This document shows, in pieces, positions 10,627 through 21,735 of a DNA stretch of 64,000 bases. The notes beneath the pieces were generated by a model. That model saw nothing but the letters and a program-made list of their open reading frames with translations, made no database searches and was not told the origin of the DNA. The DNA is from Macrotrachela quadricornifera (lineage: Eukaryota > Rotifera > Eurotatoria > Philodinida > Philodinidae). The translations under genes were made by a program, and so were the position numbers. The DNA lies in the NCBI GenBank assembly GCA_022393335.1, contig JAJEKB010017875.1, forward strand, positions 34,315-98,314, in the 5' to 3' direction. The first letter of the stretch is position 1, and each line of letters begins with the position of its first letter.

Positions 10627-11868
10627 ATTAGCACACCTTATTATCTTTCGACAATACTCTATGAACCATATATCTATAACTGTTAATAAAAAATTCAACA
10701 TTTTCTCGACTTTTTCTTGATACAATAAATCATTGAACGAAAGTGACATGAATTAAAAATACTACACAGTCGCAAATAATTAGGTTGTCTTATTGTTGCT
10801 AACTTCCATTACCATCAAATGAATAAGCAATTATTTTATTTATTATTAATTAATATTGATTCATCATACGATAATGAAAGCGCAGAATTTAGCGTCTATT
10901 TAATAAATAATGCAGAACTGGAAATAGTTTTGAAAGATCAAGCACTACTAACAACTACTATTCCAACAACTTTTCATGTTTTATCAATATATGATGTATT
11001 CCAAGATTTTTTTTTATAAGTAATTAACTTTATTGGACGTTAAGTAGCGCTGATCAACTCATTGATAGTTTTATAAAAATAAAGGATGAAAGCAATTTAG
11101 TCAAAGTAAAATAGATGACTTTGTAAAGAATTTCATGGCATATTTTTTCATTAAAAATTCATGTATTTTGGTTGCAAAGAAAGAGAGTTAAAAAGAAAAT
11201 ATTGAGAGGTCCATTTATTCTGCTCTCTGATCATTACAAACAATAATATTCTTAGTCGACTCTCATCTTCAAAATCACCGGTAAGTTCATTGAAAAATGC
11301 GAACTTCCTGGTGGATCCCCAAGGAATCATCTTTATTTTCCCTAGTGAATCCGAAAAGATAAGAATTCTCCTGAGGACTTTTTCGGGAATTCCTACATTT
11401 GATGGGTGAGGAAGAAAAAAACAAACTCCTCAGGAAGTCCCTCTGTGGGAGACTTGCTGGTAAGTTTGTTTTTCGTGATTTTGCTTAAAAAAGTGCATAA
11501 ATGTTTTCATTATATGCTAAATTATATTTGTTCATAATTGAAAGATAAGAAATCAATGATTGGTTGTAGCAACATCCAACTGGTTCAAAGAAAAAAGAAT
11601 CTAAGAATAAACGCTGAGAACTTTGTTTTCAACTAGAAAACGAAAGTAAAAGTGAACTTCTCTTAAAAGAAGAACTATTCATGACCTAGCGATCGAATTT
11701 TCATTATTTAGCATTTATTCGAGGGAAAAGTTGTCTGATTGTTTTTTATTTATTTATCTACAAATTGTTTTCTCTACCAGCTAATGAAAACCAAATTGAT
11801 TTTATACTTTTGAATAATTTTTTTCTTAGATTGACTATTTTATTTTATTTTAGATATTTAACATCAGT
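10627..11868. other. Intergenic stretch with a short inverted/tandem G+C-richer patch at 11270-11480
   Basis: Mostly AT-rich. From about 11270 to 11480 phrases such as 'gaacttcctggtgga', 'gaattctcctgaggac', 'aaactcctcaggaagtcc' and 'tggtaagtt(t/c)' recur in both orientations. This suggests a decayed fold-back insertion. No gene is seen. Confidence 0.35.
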
Positions 11869-12184
11869 GTCAAACTTGAGAGTTGAATTCAAGTATTTAA
11901 CTATCATTTCAAGTATTCACCTCAAGCGTTCAAGTATTTAAAGCATTCCACTATTCTAGCCTTCCCAATGTTCCTCTCTAACCATCAGCTGCCCCTGTGT
12001 GATCTTGACATTCCCTCAAGGGTTCCGCCATCACCCTCAGCTAGTCCTGTGGGATTTTGACTTCCCCTCACTAATGACTCTTCTCTCGCTCTCAGCTGAT
12101 TCTGTGAGGTTCTGTATTCCGAACCCCCCCCCCCCTTTTGAATACTTGAATACTTGAATACTCGAATTCAAGTTTCAAGTTTTA
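11869..12184. mobile_element. MITE-like element with inverted ends and three internal repeats
   Basis: The left end (caaacttgagagttgaattc, then several caagtatt) is the inverse of the right end, which holds aatacttg three times followed by gaattcaagtttcaagt. Internally a ~50-60 bp unit built on 'ctcagctg..cctgtgtgatcttgacattcc' occurs three times (about 11985, 12035 and 12090). A run of 12 C follows at 12124-12135. No coding capacity is seen. Confidence 0.65.
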
Positions 12185-12276
12185 CATATATGGGTTACAC
12201 AATAAGAGCATTGTTCATCTACAAAAATCAAAAGAAGGAAATTTTTTTACGAAAGAATTCTTCGATAATATCTTGT

Positions 12277-15200
12277 CTATTTTACGTTGATTGTCTTTTT
12301 GATATCATCAATTTCTCGAATTAGATTCGCATAATCGTAGGTAAAATTGTATTTGGTGAAGTTGATAGACTGCTGTTTAGCTATTATATTATTCAACCAT
12401 CCAGTTGGACAATATAATTCATCCAATTTCACTGGAATAATTGGTCGGTGTCGCTTTTTTGCATATTCAGCTTCCAGTCGACATGAATATGATTTTTGAT
12501 AGTTATTTGAGAAGCATATTAGAATTATAGATGACTTTTCAATCGCTTCAGCCATTGCATTAGGTACTGTTTCATGAATATGCTCTGTATCGAATAAAAC
12601 TCGATGAAATTTCGATGTCGTTAAACAATCATAAATTTGATTACAAATTTCTTTGTCGCTACGATCATAACTAATCATCAAATCAAACATATCTGATGTT
12701 TTACTATCAGAAAAATCCCAATAGTTAATTCGAACTTGTTGATAAGTAATTTCATTTTCATCAAACATCTTTGTTGGTTTTTCGTATTGTTCTTTTGTTT
12801 TTTTTAAAATAAAGGTTTTTTCATCTTCGACTTTCCATTGGATACGATTTACTATTGATTTTAAAGTTGGATCGTTCTTTTGAGATAGATGTTGGATATG
12901 ATTCATCAATGTATCATTTTCTTTAATCTTTTGACAAATTCTCTTATTCGCAAACGATACTGCATCAATAATTCGTAAAGCTGGACATTGAACAGTTTCA
13001 AAATCTAGATTTTGATCTAGCACACATCTTGCTAGCAGCGATAGACCATCATCATCATTACCAATTTCTTCTTTTATAAAATCGTTTTGAACAATGACTA
13101 AAATAAAAACAACAAAAACATATAATGTGAACAATTCATTTGATTATTTTCAACCTATGATGATAAGTGAAGATTCAATATCGTGCAAGAATCATTTTAC
13201 TCAATCAATTACAATGCTAGTCAAACATGTGGCCCCACTTTTTTCTTTTGAGTCGTGCGTTACAAATACAAACTGTTAATTGAATTCGTTGGTACGTCTG
13301 TATAGTAAAGATCAAGCGCTATCTATCCATATATATTCGATACGAAAAATTCTTGAATATAAGGTACAGAAGAGCCAAACAAACTTAACTACTAAGAAAA
13401 AAAATGACACAAAAACTACAAAATGGGATATTTTATTATNNNNNNNNNNNNNNNNNNNNNNNNNNNNNNNNNNNNNNNNNNNNNNNNNNNNNNNNNNNNN
13501 NNNNNNNNNNNNNNNNNNNNNNNNNNNNNNNNNNNNNNNNNNNNNNNNNNNNNNNNNNNNNNNNNNNNNNNNNNNNNNNNNNNNNNNNNNNNNNNNNNNN
13601 NNNNNNNNNNNNNNNNNNNNNNNNNNNNNNNNNNNNNNNNNNNNNNNNNNNNNNNNNNNNNNNNNNNNNNNNNNNNNNNNNNNNNNNNNNNNNNNNNNNN
13701 NNNNNNNNNNNNNNNNNNNNNNNNNNNNNNNNNNNNNNNNNNNNNNNNNNNNNNNNNNNNNNNNNNNNNNNNNNNNNNNNNNNNNNNNNNNNNNNNNNNN
13801 NNNNNNNNNNNNNNNNNNNNNNNNNNNNNNNNNNNNNNNTTTTCGTATCGAATATATATGGATAGATAGCGCTTGATCTCTACTATACAGACGTACCAAC
13901 GAATTCAATTAACAGTTTGTATTTGTAACGCACGACTCAAAAGAAAAAAGTGGGGTCACATGTTTGACCAGCACTGTATTTTCCTTTATTAAGTTTGTTG
14001 ATGGTCAATTGAGTGTCAGATTTAATTACAGTTATTGTATGTATTTTACTATCAATTTCGAAACAAGTCATGGATAGTACAAGATAAGCATGACTGAAAT
14101 ACAATCAAATAAGTATCTACAATTTGCATAATTTAAAAGAACAATTCAGCTAAAATAAGAATAATCATAAACAATTAAACTACTAACGACATTTTAGCTT
14201 CATATTTTGTAGACGATGTAGTCGATAGATTCTCTCTCTGATTTCGACTTAAATACAATCATCTTATGAAAACTATTACTCATTTTTAGATTGATAAAAG
14301 TTTGACGTTATTATTTTTTTCTATTGAGGTTATATATACTTTTTTCAGGGATGTCCACTGTGGTCAAACTATTTTAAATCAGTTCAGAATACACCATTAT
14401 GAAAATCGTTGGCCAAGCTGAGTCGAATGGCAATGTCTAATTGTCAATTTTGCAAGGATCAAAAGACACTCTATCCATAATCAGCAGCAGGTTAAAACTT
14501 AGACAATCTTGATATAATCGTTTTAGATCATTACCAAGAGCTAACTGTAAACATTCATAATAATTTATTGGAGATTAGAAGTTTCAAGAGAAGGCATATA
14601 GCTCCTGAACAGTTCACTTAATTAAGTAATTTTCGAATAATCGAATTTCAGCATGTTTTGATGTCTTGCAGACTGCTCTTTCAAATGATAAAATCCGTAC
14701 GTTTGTACTATGATAAAATTACACATCTTGGACTGATCCTTTTGAATTTGGACATGAATAATAATTTGTACAAATATTTAGTTTTCAATAGAGAAAAAAA
14801 GACCTTCACAACAAAGCCTGTATTTTCTATGATCTAAGAAAAGACAATATTTTAAAGAGAAGATAGAACAACAATAATCGAACGTGGATGACGCAATATG
14901 AAGCCGCCGTCATGTGTCAGCAATATTCAAATTGACCAAGAATCATCTGTCTATCTAACATACTTATAGAGAGAGGGAAGAGGAAGAAGAACAAACATAA
15001 GAAACGAAACAGACAAGAAACTTAAATAAATGAAGAAAAATAAATCAAGAATCATACAGAGAAAGAGTGACGGCAACATCGGATGTAGTAAATTTAATAG
15101 TATGCTTCACATTTCAATTGCGAGAATTGTTGAAATAGTTTATCTGGATAAACTAAATCATACATAATATTTACTTTTAATAACGAAGCATGAATCAATA

Positions 15201-18200
15201 CTAATTATGTGATTCACAAGATAAATCTCTTCGCATTAATATTCTGTTGGTGTAGACATATTTATACAATAGCTGTTTACGTCAATTTAAAAGAAGGATA
15301 AGGTCCAAAAGACAAATTAACAATTCTAACATCTTACAAAACTCCTATTGAGACGCTCCATGCATGTCTGTGAGTGACAATAATGATAGTATAGAACGAA
15401 TTCAGAACATTTTCAAAAGCGAATTTTTCCAGTATAAGTTTCAGCCGACATCTATGTCAACATTTTAGTCATGATTCCGATAAACTGACCTTTAGATTTT
15501 CGTCTGTTTCAATTCTGCGAAACATTGCTGGTACCGACTACGTATTCTCATAGTATCAAATGCTTTTATTTTTTAAATTATACATATTTCTATATTTCAT
15601 CTCTCAGTCTAAGAGATTTTGCCGAGAATTTTCTATAACAAGTAGTACTAGACTGCACAAATTCTAAAAAAGCTTCGATTTCTCTGAAGCAAGTATGCAA
15701 GCATCACTCGTTCGAACTAGCTCTCGCTTAGCAGTGTATGAACAATGCACATGAAGTTGCCTTTTTTTCAATAAAATGATATTTATACTAAAAATCATAC
15801 TTTCAAGATTGGCTAATATTCCACTTAATTTTATCCCATGATATGTTTGTGTTAGTTCGTCTATTGCATTTTGTATATAAACCAAATAATTTTCTGCCAT
15901 CTTCGATGGATTTTCGATTTTGTCAATATTTTCTTGATTTAATATTGCGGATAATGTTTGTGAGGCAAATTGTATTGTTCTATCTTTTGCTCTATGTAAT
16001 TTTGTACAAATTTCCATGAAATTTTTCTCTTTCAATAAAGAAAAGATTTCTTCTTCGAATGCCAAATTGTACAAGAGAGTTATTGCAGATGACATTAGAT
16101 GCACGTCAGTGTGAGATAGTTCATGATATTTATGAACACTTGTAACTAACGATTCTGTTCGTAATATGTTAATCATTTGATCAACCATTGTTTGATCAAC
16201 ACCTAAAACAAAAACATTATAATATATATAAGAATTAGAAATATTCAATTGATTACAAAATATTGAACATAAACCAATTAGATTAATAGTACTTGGACGA
16301 ATTACAGCTTAGCTGACCACTCAGATATCATAATGACAACAATGAAGTATCCACTTATGATTTCTGGTCTGATTCGAATCGATTCAAAAAATGGGAACTC
16401 TTTCAATTCCTAAGCTACTTAAAAATTTAATATATTCGTTTGATACTCATAACAAGAGATAAAAGTGTTGGTTGGCCGAACACGAAAATTTCATAATCGA
16501 AATGCTTATGTGTATTCTCTCGTTAGCTGAAGATTGTTATCAATGTCGTCAATGAAAAAAGTGTTGATCTCTGTTGTATGTAGAACAGTATCAAATCAAT
16601 GGGATCAAGCTCGTTTTCAAATTCTCCTACTGTCTTTCTATTACAATAAGTTTTGTTAAGTTTCTTAAAAGTTTCGAGAACTTTTGGACCGGCCAGTAGT
16701 ATATTAAAAGGCTCTCTGCAATCTAATGCAATCGATAATTCACAGAAATCATGAGTGTTCAGATGGACAAGAATGACTTTAATAGAAGTCTCTATTGATT
16801 TTGTACATTTCCTTTCAGAATCGAATAAGAATAGATTCGAGAATATTTTGCGCATTTCAACGAGCTCAGCATTGTTAGAAAAATGTTCGAAAGACTGAAT
16901 AATACATAAGTAACCAAAAAAGAGTTATTACTATAATGCTCATTTTCCATCGGAAGGATTTCTTTAATTGATAAAAATGTCTTTCTACATTCTCTTCCGG
17001 AGCAGGTTTAGGAGAAGTCTAGAACATCTCCAACTTCTCATTTGACAGATCTCTGAGATACGGAATCTTTCAATCGATATATAAAAGTATCATAAGATTA
17101 AACTAGAGAAATTTTCTATAGTGACATTTCCAATCTTTTTGAAAAAACTCTTGCCTATATTTTTACTTTATCAAACAGTAAACTTCACTAACAAACGACA
17201 CATAGCTGTAAAAATGATTGAAGATATATCGTAAGATTTTCAGTAAACATAATCAGTTCAATTTAAGTTGGAACAGATTGGTTTCAATCAATAATTAACA
17301 AATACAACTAAACTGTTAAACAGCACGCATCGTTGATCATATATATTATCGGTTAATATTACTCTTTCCCTCTGGAGAATTCTACCATTATCGCACAGAC
17401 ACTAATCAAAAATAAAATAACACAAACAGAACATTTTCTTATCATATAATTCTCGATATTGATTATACATTTTTTTTATCAAAGTAGATCACTAAAAATG
17501 AATTCATTGATCCTATGAGTTTAATTTCATACCTGTAGAAAAATACAATCTTGTTGTTTGTGTTAAAGCAAAATGATTCAATAATTGAATATGCCAACCA
17601 ATTGCCTGTAATTTTGCACCTCGATCATTCGTTATAATTTTGTATTGACGATTCGGTCGTTTTGGTATAGATTCGCCTTCCAGTGAAATTGGTAAATGTT
17701 GTTCAAAAATTTTTATAGAATGTTGTAACATTAATTGACATAATGAATTTGATATTTCATCCTGTCGTTGGTAACTTCGAAGACGAATAAATTGTGGACA
17801 TTGGTAAATAAAAAATAATTGTTTTGGATTGATAAATGGTTGTCGAAGATCAATCGTTTTGTAAGCATTGAGATAATGATATGAACATAAACATTGAACA
17901 ACAGAATCGAGCAAGAAACCGTGATTAATCGTGTCCAATTCTGTGCAGAGATGAAGTAGACGACCAATAACTTTATATTTAACATGGTATGATGCATAGT
18001 CATTGACGGCTAAATCATCGGTTATAATTCGAACGAGTTTATCGAAAAATGAGTCCGTTAAAAATATTTTTTGGTACGATATTTGATCAATTGGTCTTTC
18101 ATGAATTGGATTCAAATAGTTATTGTTACCAGTATAAAAACATGTTAGTGGTTTATTTTTGTAAACACACAAATTAACAATCAGATTACTCATTTCATAA

Positions 18201-18514
18201 AAGCATTGTTCATCTTGCTCTGTCATCGAAATGAATGTTGCTTTGGTTAGTAACATTTCAAATGTGCTACTAATAATAAGAAAAAATTTATGGTTCATTA
18301 TATGTATATTGTCGAAGAATTTTAATACATTAAATGATGACAATTCATTACTAATAGTAATCAGAACATTTAATCCATCTATTTGATTGTGGACAGTATT
18401 TAAAAATAAGACAATCTTATCCAGCATTTCCTTTATATTAGTGACTGTTACATTTGTATGATTTTTACTTAGCTCCCGGATAATAGATACATGATGCTGT
18501 AATAATGAATCCAT
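12277..18514 (-). CDS. ARM-like repeat + TIR domain protein (SARM1-like layout without SAM)
   Basis: Three minus-strand exons, 18514-17533, 16202-15801 and 13097-12277, join in phase (1/1) into 2205 nt, 734 aa. The start is the first ATG at 18514, and every boundary is a GT-AG site. Residues 1-590 are helix-rich with Leu/Ile-patterned repeats, an armadillo/HEAT-like fold by appearance. Residues about 598-715 are a TIR domain: the strand FDLMISYDRSDKE, the loop FDTEHIHETVPNAM, then IILICFSNNYQKSYSCRLEAEYA and PIIPVKL. E670 (CRLEAE) sits where the catalytic glutamate of SARM1-type NAD+ hydrolases lies, so an NADase is plausible. SARM1 is ARM-SAM-SAM-TIR; no SAM is present here. Intron 1 (1330 nt) holds an unexplained coding-like segment. 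Intron 2 (2703 nt) holds a Tc1-like element and an assembly gap. There is no lesion in the joined frame. Confidence 0.8.
13212..13976. mobile_element. Tc1/mariner-like element with long inverted repeats, centre unsequenced
   Basis: The ends read ca(a/g)tgct(a/g)gtcaaacatgtg and are flanked by TA at 13210-13211 and 13977-13978. This is the TA duplication expected of Tc1/mariner transposition, and cagtgctggtcaaa is a typical family terminus. The right arm (137 nt, 13840-13976) matches the inverse of the left arm with only about four differences, so the insertion is young. The interior is N, so it is unknown whether a transposase is present. It lies in intron 2 of the ARM-TIR gene. Confidence 0.8.
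13440..13839. other. Assembly gap (400 N)
   Basis: Exactly 400 Ns inside an inverted-repeat element. A palindromic insert is a likely reason for the failed assembly. Frames that span the gap are artefacts. Confidence 0.99.
13979..15800. other. Remainder of ARM-TIR intron 2
   Basis: AT-rich sequence without a supported exon. The donor of exon 2 is GTATGA just below 15801. Confidence 0.5.
16523..16904 (-). CDS. Unrecognised coding-like segment inside ARM-TIR intron 1
   Basis: On the minus strand, an acceptor-like tattattcag precedes a frame that stays open for about 125 codons with coding-like composition (SFEHFSNNAELVEM, KVILVHLNTHDFCELSIAL, TYCNRKTVGEFENELDPIDL). Its phase does not fit between ARM-TIR exons 1 and 2, which join perfectly without it. 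A possible upstream exon (about 16950-17040, TSPKPAPEENVERHFYQLKK) would join it in phase through a ~43-nt intron, but that one is preceded by an in-frame TAG. It could be a relic of a duplicated ARM exon or a separate nested gene. The family is unknown. Confidence 0.35.
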
Positions 18515-21500
18515 TTATTAAGCTAAAAGAAAATATTTTCAAATCTAAAATATAATAGAAAAATAACATCATTTTCGATTCTAACTTGATCTACTGTAAG
18601 TTTAATACTATCAAACATTTGATATCTATGAATATATTACTCAAAATTGTTATAGACTTGTAACCATATGCAACCCAAGATCTATATCAGGTGTTTTTCT
18701 TGTATTCTCAAGTTCTATACGATTATGTTGATTGTTCTAATACTTATGTACCTTAACATTTATCATTATGGATTGCAACTACGAACTGTTGCTGATATCA
18801 GAAAAGAAATTGGAAGAAGAGATAGACTTTGAATAATTAGAGAATGTAAATAATGAGTTCCCATAAATTTTCATTGTTAAAAAATCACCTCAACGATTAT
18901 ATATGTATTAAACTTGAATCATAATCTCGGATGCAGCCTGAAATTTGTATTTGTAAGATTGCCTTTGTGATTTGAAAAGTTTCGCTATTTTAAGTATTAA
19001 AAGAGAAATGAAAAGGTAACAAAAGACACATTCATTTTATTTTCTATAACAGCTACCTATTTTATCATTAAGTTGCAATCAAAAGTAAAAGTAGTATTAA
19101 TGTCAATCGCTCTGAATCTATGGAAATTTCACAGTAATCGGTATACTAACTTGTCAAATTTGTTTATTATTCTACTATTTCTGTTAAGAATTCCTCTAAA
19201 GTTGCTATTTCATTACACTATATTTTATAGAGGAAATGTACTCAAAGCTAGTTTATATCATATTAAAGTATAGTTTATTTAAGAGTTCAATATTTCAGAG
19301 ATTTTTCTTCTTCAGTCAGAATCGACTAAGCATCGTGAGTTTTAGCGCATTTCTTGCAAGCAAACTTTGCACAGCGTACCTTATCAAGCGAAATGACATT
19401 GCCATTTGACGTTTGAGTCAGATTCTAGAGCTTTGAAACTCTGCCTGGACATTCCCTCTATGTATTATCGATGATCATGTTAATGTTCTTTGTGCTACAA
19501 TACTAAGTGATTACTGTACTGTTGATGTTTATCAATGGTATTCATTCATTATTCAGTTTGATTTGCTAATTACTTGTAAAACGCGAAAGAAATTGGAAAC
19601 CCAGTGTTAATAACTAGCTTATGTAATGATGCGAATTGAATGAGGTGAAATATAATAACATATACACATGCACTTCGATCAGTAGAATTTCGTTCTGATG
19701 TGTTTTACTTGGAATCAGTTGATGTGTCCTAAGAACGTTCTTCCACATATCAGACTGAATTCAGTTACGAGATAGACGTCAGAACATAACTGAATCATAT
19801 TCTCTATCATGATGTCGGAAATATCGAATTAAAAATTATAGGAATACAGTTGGATCTAAAGAATGGAATTAGAGGACAGAAATTCAGATAGCGTTCGATA
19901 GAATCTTGTTGGGATTATCAAGATCCGTAGAATCCAACTAAAATGCTTCCATTTTGAAAGCCAGACCATTAAAACAATCAGAACGTTCGAATTCGTTTTG
20001 GCGTGAGTGTTATCATATATTGACTCAGTACAAGTGGCACTATTGAACGAAAAATAAAAATAAATATAGAAAACATAGAAATCTATGTGTATGTGAACTA
20101 GCTGACTGCAATCTGTCAGTATGCAATATGTGTAATTGAAAAGTCATATAGTTACAATGATGGATTCAGTCAGTGCTTTCACTGAGTGCTGAGTACTCAG
20201 TAAATTAATGCGCAACTCTGAGCTCTTTTCTTCAGACGAACAAAGGGATGATGTTCACACGCTAATATGAAGTTCTAGGATAGTTGGCTTAAAATGTTGA
20301 GTAGAACTCGAGCAGCAGAGCTAGGACGAGTATAAGTACAGCGAGTAAAAGCATTCAACTTGTACTTGATCTTAAAAGTACAAGTATATGTACTTTCGCC
20401 CTAACTTTGTGAACTAGGCCATGCTCAGGTTCGTTAGTTGACTAGTTTCTAAGCCTAACGATTATTTCTAGAATGCTTCAATTCGCTTGCAATTGATCAT
20501 TCGTCAATGACATATGTTAATATTCACCTCTCTCATCGGAATTCGATAGCGATAACATTAATTTGAATAGATCATTCAATGTGAAGATTATTGGACTAAA
20601 AAATGTAGACCAAGATACAGATTTTTACTGAATCTAATATCAAAGTATCCAATAAAATTTTGAAACTTAAGTCAAAACGAAATATGTGTAATGTTTTCAT
20701 CGAGGTTAGTCTGTGGAATTATTCACATACTATCATCTGAATAAAGATTATTAACAATCTCAAGTCACTGCGCTGTCAGAAATATTTTGAAAATGTATGC
20801 TGCATATATGCAATTATTAGAATATTTTTATAAATTTAATTGACAACTCTATGCACGAAGTAACTGCTCTATCTAGCGAACGAGTAAATGTGCAACTGTT
20901 CAATAAAAATTTTGAACAAGGTCAATTTAAGACATGAATTCATCTTAAATTGTACTTTTAAAGTTCTAAATTTGTTTATCTGAGATAAAGTCTAAGATAA
21001 AAAGTGAATCATCCTCTGTGGATATCTTATCTTAGGGCTTGAAACAAGCCTTTTGATCGAAAATATTTTATTTTCTCTTATAAAAGTATAATATATTACC
21101 AGTTCTAGAAATCATAAAAAGTGTTTTCAGAGACATCTTTATCATTTGAGCAAAAATCATGAAGGTAAATAATCGTATTTAGCTAAATTTGCTATTCAAT
21201 CATGTTCAATACTTTTCATATCGAAAGATAATTTAATGCTACTGATTTTCTAGTAAATGAAAGAAGAAAATCTTGTCAAACTAATGTAGAGTTGAAGGTA
21301 TTCTATTCGATCGTTTTCTGAATAACGTTGACTTATTCGTTTATTATATTTCTTAATATTGTTTTTGTTCTCATTTAAATTATCTGATTTTACGAAATTC
21401 ATCAATAGATTAATAATGTTTTCTTTAAAGAAATTTTTTTTCAGATGGGGTCATAAAAAAGTGACTTGGTGCGATCTCTGGTATCTATACGCAACGACCA

Positions 21501-21677
21501 ATTTCTTTCTCTTAACTGTCTATGTAGAACCCGTATACAAATATTCAATAGAATAGAAAAGGTCTTATTTTTTTTTGCGCCTCTGCCATTGTTTAAATGA
21601 TTTTATTTAACTGACATGTTGTAACTTTCTAGAGAGTTTCAGTGTAACTGTGTAAACGAAGTTTGTTAAAGAATATT
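18515..21677. other. 3.2 kb intergenic stretch
   Basis: AT-rich. No frame with coding character or recognisable family was found on either strand. It contains the small hairpin at 20359-20384. Confidence 0.5.
20359..20384. repeat. Small perfect hairpin
   Basis: cttgtactt and aagtacaag form a 9-bp stem with an 8-base loop. Further 'gtact'/'agtac' motifs occur on both sides (about 20327-20396). It may be the core of a decayed fold-back element. Confidence 0.45.
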
Positions 21678-21683
21678 TTTATT
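21678..21683 (-). terminator. Polyadenylation signal of the minus-strand KH-macro-TIR gene
   Basis: AATAAA on the minus strand, 53 bases beyond the stop codon at 21736. Confidence 0.4.
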
Positions 21684-21735
21684 TACTGTTGATTACTGTA
21701 ACAATCGTTTGCATTGATAAATATCCTTTTTTACG

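Noticed and set aside
13280..13908. Open frames of 148-198 codons on both strands across the gap
   Set aside because: They consist mainly of unknown residues translated from the 400 Ns. The sequenced ends are inverted-repeat DNA.
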